Shown: positions 52,923-60,721 of the stretch, in pieces
Layout of the letters: every line of letters begins with the position of its first letter
Numbering within the stretch: the stretch's first letter is position 1
Origin: Rhizobium phaseoli
GTDB taxonomy: Bacteria > Pseudomonadota > Alphaproteobacteria > Rhizobiales > Rhizobiaceae
Reading direction: 5' to 3'
Assembly: GCF_010668805.1 (NCBI RefSeq)
Contig: NZ_WUFT01000009.1
Span: 186,001-250,000, forward strand
Length of the DNA stretch: 64,000 nucleotides
The notes under the pieces: generated by a model
Told to the model about the DNA's origin: nothing
The model's input: only the letters and a program-made list of their open reading frames with translations
Database searches by the model: none
Position numbers and translations under genes: made by a program

Positions 52923-54390
52923 CAACGCTTTCTTTCTGACTCGGACACAACGTTTCCATGATCCGACCTGCCAGCGCCTTGGCCATCAACGGAGGTACGG
53001 CATTTCCAATTTGTTTGAAGCTAGGGTTCATCGTACCACTGAAAACAAAGCCGTCCGGAAATGACTGTAGTCTTGCGGCTTCGCGGACAGAGATCGTACG
53101 CGCCTGATCATTGTCGTAATGGATATGGCTGTAGCTGTCTTTGCCGAGATGCGCCATCAGCGTTCTTGCCGGCTGGTCCCTCCACATTTTCCGCCATTTA
53201 TTTGGGAACTTGGAGGCGTCATATGGCGGGACGATTTTATCTTTGAGGGTCTGGTATTCTACAGAGCCCTCTTGGATGTGCTTTCCCGCCGACTTCAGTT
53301 CGGCGAGCCGCTCGCTGAACATGTTCATGGCGTGCTGCCATGCCTGCGGATACTGATCACCTGGATTCAAGCGAGCGAACAGGGGATAATCCCTTGGAAG
53401 GCAGCGGATCACGTGGTCGCGCAAACCGTCTTGGGGAGCTTCAAACCCAGGCCACGATCGCATTAAACGTGCGTATGCCGAGGCTTTACGCCCACAGTCA
53501 TAAGGGATTCGCTGATCCATGCGGCGCGCACCGCGGCGCAATTCTCCGGAGGCGAGCATAGCGCGTGCGTCGATCCGCGGCAGATCTCCAATTGCCTGTT
53601 CTACGGTTACAGCGGGCGTCATTGACGGGTTTGCCGATGGCGGCTCCAGATAGTCATGTGCTGTGGATATATGGCCATTGAGAACTTTCAGAGCGACTGC
53701 CCGTGACCCCTCGTAGCCCGGTGGGAGGACCAGCCAGTTCGTCGGATCAGGAAACGATATCTTTTCCGAAACCTCGCGACGATATGCAATCAGGAACATA
53801 CGTTCCCTCATCTGGGGCACGCCATAGAATGCTGCGTTAAGGAGCGTATAGCCGCAGATGTACCCTTTATCTTCCAGAACTTCGCAGATTTCCTCCGCAA
53901 TATTCTGACCACCGTGATTAAGTACGTCAGGGACGTTTTCGACCACCACCACCAGTGGCTTAAAGGCATCCACATATCGCAGATACTCCTGATAAAGTCG
54001 CGCCCGCGGGTCATGACGGAAAGCCTGCGGATGCGCATCTATCTCGCGCAACTTTGGTCGCCCGACCCGGGCGAATGCCTGACATGGCGGGCCGCCAACC
54101 AGGATATCGAAAGCATCCTGCACCGGACCTAGGCCGAGTTCAGCAACGAGATCTTCAGGGTGAGTGTTGATTATGTCCCGCGCTTTGGTGTGTTTTGCAT
54201 CGCCGGCATGAAAGTTGAGGCCGTGCGAACGAGCTGCGTCAGGATCAAATTCAATAGCAGCGCGTACAGAGAACCCCATCGATTGAAACCCGAGTGAAAG
54301 TCCGCCGCACCCTGCAAAAAGGTCCAGCAACCGGGGTTTGCCGCCGGCTTGAAGTCTGGCGATTTTCTGACGAACCACTTCCGCGCTCAT
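52891..54390 (-). CDS. DNA cytosine-5 methyltransferase (Dcm family)
   Basis: A 499-residue type II 5-methylcytosine methylase. Motif I is LLDLFAGCGGLSLGFQSMGF, the catalytic Cys103 lies in GGPPCQAFARVG, the ENV motif is VVVENVPDVLNHGG, and later motifs include YGVPQMRERMFLIAY and, near the C terminus, FKQIGNAVPPLMAKALAG. The variable region (about 230-400) that recognises the target is long. The site is unknown. Its ATG overlaps the stop of the small RHH gene (ATGA) and its end overlaps the McrB-like gene, so expression of all parts is tied together. Confidence 0.93.
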   Translation of the reverse strand: MSAEVVRQKIARLQAGGKPRLLDLFAGCGGLSLGFQSMGFSVRAAIEFDPDAARSHGLNFHAGDAKHTKARDIINTHPEDLVAELGLGPVQDAFDILVGGPPCQAFARVGRPKLREIDAHPQAFRHDPRARLYQEYLRYVDAFKPLVVVVENVPDVLNHGGQNIAEEICEVLEDKGYICGYTLLNAAFYGVPQMRERMFLIAYRREVSEKISFPDPTNWLVLPPGYEGSRAVALKVLNGHISTAHDYLEPPSANPSMTPAVTVEQAIGDLPRIDARAMLASGELRRGARRMDQRIPYDCGRKASAYARLMRSWPGFEAPQDGLRDHVIRCLPRDYPLFARLNPGDQYPQAWQHAMNMFSERLAELKSAGKHIQEGSVEYQTLKDKIVPPYDASKFPNKWRKMWRDQPARTLMAHLGKDSYSHIHYDNDQARTISVREAARLQSFPDGFVFSGTMNPSFKQIGNAVPPLMAKALAGRIMETLCPSQKESVDGYQRTAAAV

Positions 54391-54596
54391 GTCAGACTTC
54401 CTTCCTTTGTCTTGGGGAGACGCAGCGGAAGTTTCGTTTCTTCACCGTGCTCCGCAAGGAATTGCATAACCGCTGCGCGAATGATCCATGCAGCAGAAAC
54501 ATCGTTGGCATCTGCGAGCATCTGGATGCGGGAGTGAATTGCCTCAGGAAGCATTACAGATGTCCGGATGGTCTTTTTAGGAGCTGGAGCTTGCAT
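54387..54596 (-). CDS. Small ribbon-helix-helix regulator
   Basis: A 69-residue protein with the RHH signature: strand KTIRTSVMLPEAIHSRIQML and a second helix SAAWIIRAAVMQFLAEHG. Such proteins bind DNA as dimers. It stands first in the restriction operon, overlapping the methylase start by four bases, and could delay expression of the nuclease until the methylase is made, as control proteins do in other restriction systems. That role is inferred from position and family. Confidence 0.8.
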   Translation of the reverse strand: MQAPAPKKTIRTSVMLPEAIHSRIQMLADANDVSAAWIIRAAVMQFLAEHGEETKLPLRLPKTKEGSLT

Positions 54597-54954
54597 GAAT
54601 CATACCGGGTGCATATCGCATCCAACCTACGCTGTAGTGGTGCACTTTGCATCATCCCATAGTTCCAATCCTGTGGATACTGCTCGGAGCGAGAACATAT
54701 AGGGAACATTTCCGGCGTTTGCAACGCTCCTTTTGAACGACCTTCAATATGGAACTGACGCTCCATCATGCGAGCCTGGCTCCTCAGTAGATGATCCGTC
54801 CTCGCCAGAGCACAGCCCGGCAAAAGCCTGAATGCTTCCGTCGCAAAATCAACTCCAAGCTGCATTTCACAATTAGTCAAGCCTTTCATGATACGGTTTA
54901 TTTCGGAATAGATTTACGCGAAGTGATGGGCGTTCGACGGGGGAATAAGGGACC
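54597..54954. other. Divergent promoter region with an uncertain minus-strand frame
   Basis: The promoters of the minus-strand restriction operon and the plus-strand DGQHR cassette lie here. A minus-strand frame from 54889 reads GVDFATEAFRLLPGCALART and could be part of a real protein, but it runs into the RHH gene, has no ribosome site and loses coherence after 54700, so it is not called. Confidence 0.45.
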
Positions 54955-56184
54955 ATGAAGCTAACGATTTTGGACAAGTTCAGGGAGGGAGATGCCGCAA
55001 CATGCTTCCTCTGCAAAGCATCACTCGCTGATTACGTTAGTGGTCTACCAGAGAATTTTCGGGAATTTTACATTCAGCGCGGAATCGTTACCAATCGGTT
55101 TCTTGACAACCTTTGGGACACACTCTCGGCGCAGCGTCACATTCCGCCCATCGTCCTGGTGGGAGGCCAGACAGCTCCTGATCTGTCCCGTAAAGAAGAA
55201 TTCGACCTTTCTGCAGATTTCAAGGTCCTCGACGGCCTGCAACGCAGCCACCGATTGAAGGAAATTTGGGATACTGTAGCCTACATTGAGAACGAATTTG
55301 AGGACAACACTTCGCTGAGCGTGGCTCAACTGGCTCGTCAGCAAGCGAATAATCTGCGGAAGCAAGGAATCAATCCGCAAATCTTTCAAAAAGCGCTTGG
55401 AGCACATCGCGAGGGGAATGGGCGGGAATATCTTTTTGAACGTAATACCATTTGGCTAGAGGTATGGTTCGGCCTCTCAGAGGCCGCGCAGATTCAGAAA
55501 ATGCTCGTTCTCAACGCTGGCCACAAGTCCGTCAACATAAAGCACCAGATCGAACTGATCTTTTGGAGCCGGTTCGAGAAGCTGCAAGCCGAGCTAGCTC
55601 CAGGTGTTGTTCTTCGTGAAAAAGATAAATCGTCCATCAGCTACAGCAAGGGACGTAAGCCCGGCGAATATCACTTTGCCCACCTGATTTCCGCATTTGT
55701 TTCGTTGCTCGATGGAGCGCTCGTCACCACCAACGCGGAATATTCAGCTGACCAGGCATTTCCAGGGGAGAGGGAGTCGGATGAGACCCTGCTAGATGTC
55801 GATGATCAGGTTTTGCGAGCGTTTGCCCATACTATTGCCGCACTCGACCATAGCCTCCGAACGGATATCGGCGTCCGCTGGCTGGGTAGAGAGGTCGTCC
55901 TCGTCGGAATTTTTGGTGCCGTCGGAGCGCTCGCTGAAAAAGGATCCGGGGGCAAGGTTGAGGCGCTTCGAGATTTCGAAGCTAAATTGCCCCAATTCAT
56001 CGCAAGGCTCAATCTCCAGGATTTTGAGCGGTGGCGCAATAGTCTCGAGTTGTCAAAGGTCAACATCGGAAACGTGAACAGGCGCGAAGTGTTCAATGCG
56101 ACTCTTCAGTTCCTTCAGGGGAAGAACGACGGTCTCATCCAGTGGGGAAACATCGGGGAGGTCGACGCCAATGACGCTTCGTGA
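54955..56184 (+). CDS. DGQHR-like (ParB/DndB-like fold) protein
   Basis: A 409-residue protein. The recognisable element is FKVLDGLQRSHRLKEIWD at residues 89-106, which matches the DGQHR motif (here D93-G-L-Q-R97) of DndB-related and ParB-N-like proteins. Upstream lies FLDNLWDTLSAQRHIPPIVL and downstream MLVLNAGHKSVNIKHQIELI, in which the Asn-Ala-Gly also occurs in DGQHR proteins. The C-terminal 180 residues are helical. Such proteins bind DNA and some have nuclease or modification-guiding roles. AAGGGACC precedes the ATG. It overlaps the next gene by 14 bases. Function in defence is inferred from position. Confidence 0.7.
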   Translation: MKLTILDKFREGDAATCFLCKASLADYVSGLPENFREFYIQRGIVTNRFLDNLWDTLSAQRHIPPIVLVGGQTAPDLSRKEEFDLSADFKVLDGLQRSHRLKEIWDTVAYIENEFEDNTSLSVAQLARQQANNLRKQGINPQIFQKALGAHREGNGREYLFERNTIWLEVWFGLSEAAQIQKMLVLNAGHKSVNIKHQIELIFWSRFEKLQAELAPGVVLREKDKSSISYSKGRKPGEYHFAHLISAFVSLLDGALVTTNAEYSADQAFPGERESDETLLDVDDQVLRAFAHTIAALDHSLRTDIGVRWLGREVVLVGIFGAVGALAEKGSGGKVEALRDFEAKLPQFIARLNLQDFERWRNSLELSKVNIGNVNRREVFNATLQFLQGKNDGLIQWGNIGEVDANDAS

Positions 56185-57490
56185 AAACATTATCGAAATA
56201 ATTTCTGACGCCTTGACGGCCGACGAAACGATACTGCCGAGCGATATTCTCGATGCCAACAATCACATCATCTTCGCCGCATCGGAACTTGCGTCCCGGG
56301 CGACGGATCTGTTTGTGGAGGAAGATGACGATTTCGCTGAACAGGTTAAAGCGTTTCTAGACGACCTTCCGCCGCAGCTACCCCTGGCGTCTATTTTTCC
56401 CAGAGCAGTGAACCTTGCGGTTTTCCTGGACTTGGCCAACCTTATCGACTTGGATGATTTAGACAACCCGGTGCCCGCCGAGATTAATCAACTCAACATT
56501 AGCGAAGTAACAGACTTGGAGGCCTTCGCCCGTGACGATAGGCGGGTCCAGTTGTACGTCTATGAACGACCTAATCATATCACGGAATCCTTCGCGTTTC
56601 TCGACCTGACACAGGGTAGCCCGGTCACTACGCAAACCGTTCCTAGAGTGATGACCGCGTGCGCAACTCTTATTGTCGGTCAATATGTCGGCGACATGAG
56701 TGGCAGGCGATGGATAATCTCCTCGATGGATAATGAGGCTCGTCGTCGATCCTACGTGAAGTATCACCTGCTCTTGAATGGCCATCGTCTGACAAATGCG
56801 GTTATTGCCCCCAATTCAACTGCGCTCGTTGGAATCGCAGAAACATTGACCACCGCCAACGAATACATTCAGTTCGGAGAACCATTCGAGATCCTGGGTG
56901 AGATCAATGGTCGGACAACTGTGCTCGACACGATAATGAGCAGCTATCACGTCCTCGAAAACTATATGATACGAGCGCAGATAGCGAAGGTAGCCAACGA
57001 CAACGTGGGCGCTTTATTCGGCATACGCCACTTTAAGCAAATGGAACTGGCCGTCGAGAGAAAGGAACTGGAGCACCTTACTCAATTATTGAAAACCTCG
57101 TGGGACATCGATATCGGCGGCTTAACACTGGCGGGTTTCGTTGACACCAAATTCACCGGCCTTTTTCAGCGGGTTGATTTCGTGGAGCAGCGGTTCCAGG
57201 AATTTATGCGGCGATTGACGGTTAAAAAGCGAAATGAGGTGTTAAACATCAACAGCCCGGTCGACCTGCGGACGGCGCTTCCCAAAATTATTTACCAAGT
57301 TCGGTGCTCAATCGTTCACAACAAGGAGACCGAGTTCCATCTTTCTAACAGAGAGCTCCTAAATCCAGTCGTTCTGATGACACTTACCGATCTGTGCCTG
57401 CCCTGCATGCAAAGGCTTGCATTCGGGCTACCTGCTGCCCCGGCACCCAATCCTTTGCGGTACGATCGATCTACGCTGCAGCTGTACTAA
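56171..57490 (+). CDS. Unrecognised protein with C-terminal HEPN-like motif, 439 aa
   Basis: The N-terminal third is acidic and helical (LRENIIEIISDALTADETIL; AELASRATDLFVEEDDD-type segment). The middle is mixed alpha/beta. Near the C terminus is IIYQVRCSIVHNKETEFHLS, where R378 and H383 give the R-x4-H spacing of HEPN RNases and the V-H-N-K resembles the common I-V-H-G. The frame is open from 56096, but GGGGAGG lies ahead of the ATG at 56171. It overlaps the DGQHR gene, so the two form a unit. I do not recognise the full-length family. RNase function is inferred from one motif. Confidence 0.65.
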   Translation: MTLRENIIEIISDALTADETILPSDILDANNHIIFAASELASRATDLFVEEDDDFAEQVKAFLDDLPPQLPLASIFPRAVNLAVFLDLANLIDLDDLDNPVPAEINQLNISEVTDLEAFARDDRRVQLYVYERPNHITESFAFLDLTQGSPVTTQTVPRVMTACATLIVGQYVGDMSGRRWIISSMDNEARRRSYVKYHLLLNGHRLTNAVIAPNSTALVGIAETLTTANEYIQFGEPFEILGEINGRTTVLDTIMSSYHVLENYMIRAQIAKVANDNVGALFGIRHFKQMELAVERKELEHLTQLLKTSWDIDIGGLTLAGFVDTKFTGLFQRVDFVEQRFQEFMRRLTVKKRNEVLNINSPVDLRTALPKIIYQVRCSIVHNKETEFHLSNRELLNPVVLMTLTDLCLPCMQRLAFGLPAAPAPNPLRYDRSTLQLY

Positions 57491-57498
57491 AAGGATAT

Positions 57499-57528
57499 AG
57501 GCGCTCCAATTTCCGGCTTGGGGCGCCT
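57499..57528 (+). terminator. Hairpin after the DGQHR-HEPN cassette
   Basis: AGGCGC-t-CCAA (57499-57509) pairs with TTGG-g-GCGCCT (57518-57528), with one T-G position in the middle, around an 8-base loop. It starts 9 bases after the stop of the second gene. No T run follows, so termination efficiency is uncertain. Confidence 0.55.
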
Positions 57529-58763
57529 GCCCACTAGCCGCCAACGCTCCGATGGCGATGGGACCAACGGTTCCGCTTCAGGGCGTGCAGCTTCCGCGAC
57601 CAATCGACGTGGTGACGGCCCGGCGATCCCTCTGGCTGTCCGAGCGGGAAACACATCGTGTCTACCCAAAGGTGTTGGAGGCGACCTTCGCATGCCGTGC
57701 CCGCCTGTCGGATGAGCATAGGGCCGCAATCGAGCACGTCGCAGGTTCCGCGCGCCTCGCAGCTGTCGTACCCAGCAAGGTTCGTACCCCTTCAGCGCCC
57801 ACTTAGGCGGCGTATACTTGATCGCTCGCAGCCCCTGCGCTGCTTGAAAGACTTCCGGCTACAGCGGTCTTTAATCTTCTACGAATGTTCATTTCAGACT
57901 TCCGGAAAAGACACGGGGGATCACCACGGCACGCGGTGATGCGGTCCAAGAACTTCGATAAATCGCCAGAGGTTCGGCTGATAAGAAAGGTCTCACCTGA
58001 CGTGATCTTGGTCACGCCTTGCCGGGAAAGGGATCGATCTGGCTGCCGACGCCCGAAGGCTAACACGATTTTGAAGGTCGCGTTTCGTGGCCTGGGAAGG
58101 CTGGCAGCCACACGGGCAAGTTCGCGAGCCAAACCGAAGGATTAAGGAAATCAACGCCTTTGACTTCGAAATCACGGGTCAAAGGTTCGAATCTGTTCAA
58201 GGCGAAGAAGTCCGTCCGGCATAGTCCGGCCAGCGCCGAACGTCGGCCTCGCGCCCTCAAATCGGTCGTTCATGCGGATCCCGAACCGTCCTGAAAGCCG
58301 TCGTTCGCACGCGCCGACGCGAACGACCAAGAAGGGCGGGGAGCTGTCGTTCGCTGCATCCTAGACAAACGGCAGCAATGCGCAGAGAGCTGCCGGTCGG
58401 TGTGCCGCCCTGATAGTGAAGGACAGCGCAGGGGGCAGGCTTTGCTCCTGAAACAGGCAGCAGCACCTCAATCAACGTGACCGGCCGACGCTGACGCCAA
58501 TTCTGGCCGACTGCAGGCGCTCAGAAACTTCGTCCATACGGAATAACCCGATCGCCCTCACCGCCACTGACAGGGACAGTGAGGCAACGTGCCTCCGGCC
58601 TCGCCTGCCGATTTTCGTGGGGTGTTGTTACTGTATGAATATACATTGGGCCTTGACTTCAGCCAGAACTAGTGTGGACTATTACATAGTATTGTTGTGT
58701 CCTAAGCCCCCGTCAGAAGGTACGCGCAAGCTTATTTTCTTAAATCAAAAAAGGAGAGCATTC
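57529..58763. other. Gene-poor scar of about 1.2 kb at the right edge of the defence island
   Basis: No frame here has both a ribosome site and a natural composition. Frames overlap on both strands, with runs of Arg and Pro. An 8-bp hairpin CCTTTGAC/GTCAAAGG (58157-58164 and 58178-58185) and repeated gaacgac/gttcg words between 58260 and 58400 are the only structure noticed. The region is probably decayed coding sequence from a past insertion. Confidence 0.45.
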
Positions 58764-58889
58764 ATGGCACTTAAACCCGGACCAAAGCCGATAGCGAAAT
58801 CCACAGGGAAACCGGATCAGCGCCGCCGTGATAACAAAAGCACCCCAGGGAATACACCGTCCCTCAAACCCAGCAAGCCCACCAAATAA
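58764..58889 (+). CDS. Small basic protein, 41 aa
   Basis: A very short gene with a near-ideal ribosome site (AAAAGGAGAG four bases before the ATG). The product begins MALKPGPKPIAKSTGKPDQR and is made almost only of Lys, Pro, Gly, Ser, Thr, Arg and Asn, with the P-K-P repeat KPGPKP, TPSLKPSKP. It has no hydrophobic core, so it is probably disordered and could bind nucleic acid or ribosomes. AT-rich sequence upstream suggests a strong promoter. No family known to me. Confidence 0.6.
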   Translation: MALKPGPKPIAKSTGKPDQRRRDNKSTPGNTPSLKPSKPTK

Positions 58890-59167
58890 GGCACATAAAA
58901 GAGGCTCTCGCTGATTTGCACTTCTACCCCGGTATTCGATTGAACCTGCGCGAAATGCCGCGCGGACTGCGTGCCTGTCGGATGTTGGATGTCAGCACTC
59001 TTGAATTCCTCGCCGATACCGGTCAGTCCGATAACGGCCCCAAATTGGTCGGTCCTAGATGGCCGGGCGATGTTACCTGGATGTGCAATCTGAAATGAGC
59101 CCCCTCTGTGAGCAGTTGGGTGTGGGCTCGATTTCATCAAGACGCCCAACTCGAACCTGCACTTAAT

Positions 59168-59791
59168 TCATTTCTTCGGGACTGTTTTCGGTTTCGGTTG
59201 ATACAGACGCCGTTTAACGTTTGAGCGCAGAGCGTTGCGAACATCCTTATCCACCATCGACAGGTCGAACCATTCGGAATCAAAATAGCCGCCGCACCAC
59301 CGGGTGGTTTCAGCATATTCTGGATCGTCCCGATCTGCGATGATCTCCAGGAAACGCTCATACCCCGATACGCCACCAACATCTTCGGGCGGTCGCGCCC
59401 TTTCGCCGGCGACACAGCTCCCGTGTTTTGGCGTAGCGGCGAGCGTCAAGAACTCCTCGACCGCGACCGTGTGTCGCCAGCCATCCCCGAAATCATAGTG
59501 GTAGCTGAAGACGGCACCTTGCTCGAAGTCCAGCAAGCGCACCTCGCTCTGGTCGAACACCCGAGGATCGTCATCGGTCGAATCCTCCGTCAGGATCTCG
59601 ACGTCGCCATACCGTAAACCACCGATGCGGAATTCATAAAGGTGATAATTCCACCAGTTAAATGCTGCCTGAATACCGAGATGCAGATGCTCCAGGTTCC
59701 AATGAACAGGCAGGACCAATCGGCGCCAAACGTCCGGCTTCATCTCGTCGATGGAAACTCTGACTTGCACGGCGTTTGCGGGTTTGAACAT
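59168..59791 (-). CDS. pRiA4b ORF-3 family protein
   Basis: A 207-residue protein of the family named after a gene on plasmid pRiA4b. The pattern VRVSIDEMKPDVWRRLVLPV, LHLGIQAAFNWWNYHLYEFR and YHYDFGDGWRHTVAVEE is diagnostic. The C-terminal part has ARPPEDVGGVSGYERFLEII and DSEWFDLSMVDKDVRNAL. It is widespread on plasmids and mobile DNA and has no proven function. A start five codons upstream is possible; neither has a good ribosome site. Confidence 0.9.
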   Translation of the reverse strand: MFKPANAVQVRVSIDEMKPDVWRRLVLPVHWNLEHLHLGIQAAFNWWNYHLYEFRIGGLRYGDVEILTEDSTDDDPRVFDQSEVRLLDFEQGAVFSYHYDFGDGWRHTVAVEEFLTLAATPKHGSCVAGERARPPEDVGGVSGYERFLEIIADRDDPEYAETTRWCGGYFDSEWFDLSMVDKDVRNALRSNVKRRLYQPKPKTVPKK

Positions 59792-59944
59792 GGCACGAAT
59801 GAACAAGGTCAGGCTGCGATCGTCAAGAAGGCGCTCAATTGTGACACCGTATTCGAACTGGATCGTTCTTCACGGCATCTCTGCCCGCTTGTGCAGCCCT
59901 CGAAGCTTACTATCTCTGGTGTAACCCCGAACTGGAGCATCGCC

Positions 59945-60121
59945 ATGGATCGAAACGCGGCCGAAATGCTGCCGGAATTCTATATTGAAATTCTTCCGCC
60001 GGACCGCGATGAAACGTGTGCACCGGATGCAACGACATGTCCGTGCTGTCGAAGGTTACGTCCGGCCTCGAGCATGGATGACGATGGCTGCGGGATCTGC
60101 GACGAATGCATGGCACCGTGA
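59945..60121 (+). CDS. Small zinc-binding protein, 58 aa
   Basis: The product MDRNAAEMLPEFYIEILPPD ends with TTCPCCRRLRPASSMDDDGC and GICDECMAP. Two C-x2-C pairs (CPCC and CDEC, with CGIC between) give a plausible zinc knuckle. GGAG lies 8 bases before the ATG at 59945, and the longer frame upstream has poor composition. It overlaps the next gene by 16 bases. Function unknown. Confidence 0.6.
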   Translation: MDRNAAEMLPEFYIEILPPDRDETCAPDATTCPCCRRLRPASSMDDDGCGICDECMAP

Positions 60122-60432
60122 ACGCGGGTGGCAATGCACCTCCACTAATTCAGGCGACGTTCGAAGACGCGCTTGCGAAATTGCCGGACGGCTATGTCGA
60201 CGGACATTTTGGCAATCGACCATGGGGCGTGACCGTCAAGCGGTCGGAGGACGGCAAGCGGACTTGGCGCTATGGCGAGGAGCTTAGCGGAACCGATATC
60301 GTCAGCTTCAACCTCTATCGACTGGCTGGACCTGGATCGATGCTAAAGCCGTGCGAAATCTCCTCCGCTAAGGTGATCGAATTCGTTCTCGGTTTCGAGC
60401 CTGGTCCGGCGAAAGCCGCGTCGCGTTCATAA
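60106..60432 (+). CDS. Hypothetical protein, 108 aa
   Basis: The sequence includes FEDALAKLPDGYVDGHFGNR, then PWGVTVKRSEDGKRTWRYGE and the strong block ELSGTDIVSFNLYRLAGPGS followed by MLKPCEISSAKVIEFVLGFE. The latter resembles small rhizobial proteins of unknown function with the segment G-T-D-I-V-S-F-N-L-Y-R. Start codons overlap the end of the previous gene (ATG at 60106, GTG at 60118). It ends 107 bases before the small RNA. Confidence 0.65.
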   Translation: MHGTVNAGGNAPPLIQATFEDALAKLPDGYVDGHFGNRPWGVTVKRSEDGKRTWRYGEELSGTDIVSFNLYRLAGPGSMLKPCEISSAKVIEFVLGFEPGPAKAASRS

Positions 60433-60538
60433 TGGCCGAAAAATGAGCACAGGGAAAATATTGCATTGCAACATATGCATGACTGCTCTGCGATCTGAGC
60501 GCTGGCGGTCGCGGCAGCCTCTGGTATCTTCACCTCAA

Positions 60539-60693
60539 CGAAGCAATGCACTTCCTCCCGCAGAGCTTCGTGTCTCAGGCGACCCATTCCTCCTCCCAAG
60601 GGAAGCCTGACGGAACAGCGGCACTCCTCCTCCCAGCCGTTGTTCAATCTTTTGGAAAGCCTGCCGCACCTCCTCCCGCGGCAGGCTTTTTCG
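60539..60693 (+). ncRNA. Small RNA with four hairpins exposing CCTCCC motifs (cuckoo/alpha-r14-like)
   Basis: Four consecutive hairpins are visible. H1: CGAAGC-aa-TGC / GCA-ga-GCTTCG (60539-60570), loop ACTTCCTCCC. H2: TCAGGC-ga-CCC / GGG-aa-GCCTGA (60575-60610), loop ATTCCTCCTCCCAA. H3: GAACAGCGGC / GCCGTTGTTC (60613-60645), loop ACTCCTCCTCCCA. H4: AAAGCCTGCCGC / GCGGCAGGCTTT (60656-60689), loop ACCTCCTCCC, followed by a T run. The CCTCCTCCC motif is complementary to the Shine-Dalgarno and is the mark of the alphaproteobacterial CcsR/cuckoo and alpha-r14 RNAs, which usually have two hairpins. The 5' end is not fixed by a clear promoter. Confidence 0.82.
60656..60691 (+). terminator. Intrinsic terminator of the small RNA
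   Basis: A perfect 12-bp stem AAAGCCTGCCGC/GCGGCAGGCTTT with a 10-base loop ACCTCCTCCC, followed by TTTTT (60687-60691). It doubles as the fourth anti-Shine-Dalgarno hairpin. Confidence 0.9.
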
Positions 60694-60721
60694 TTTTCCG
60701 ATTCAAGTCCGGATTCAGGCG

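Noticed and set aside
54554-54889. Minus-strand frame of 111 codons ahead of the RHH gene
   Set aside because: Its N-terminal half reads like a protein but it runs into the RHH gene, has no ribosome site, and the second half is not coherent.
58157-58195. tRNA-like segment with GGTTCGAATC and an 8-bp hairpin
   Set aside because: The T-arm has a mismatch, no anticodon stem with a 7-base loop fits, and there is no acceptor pairing, so it is not called a tRNA or an att site.
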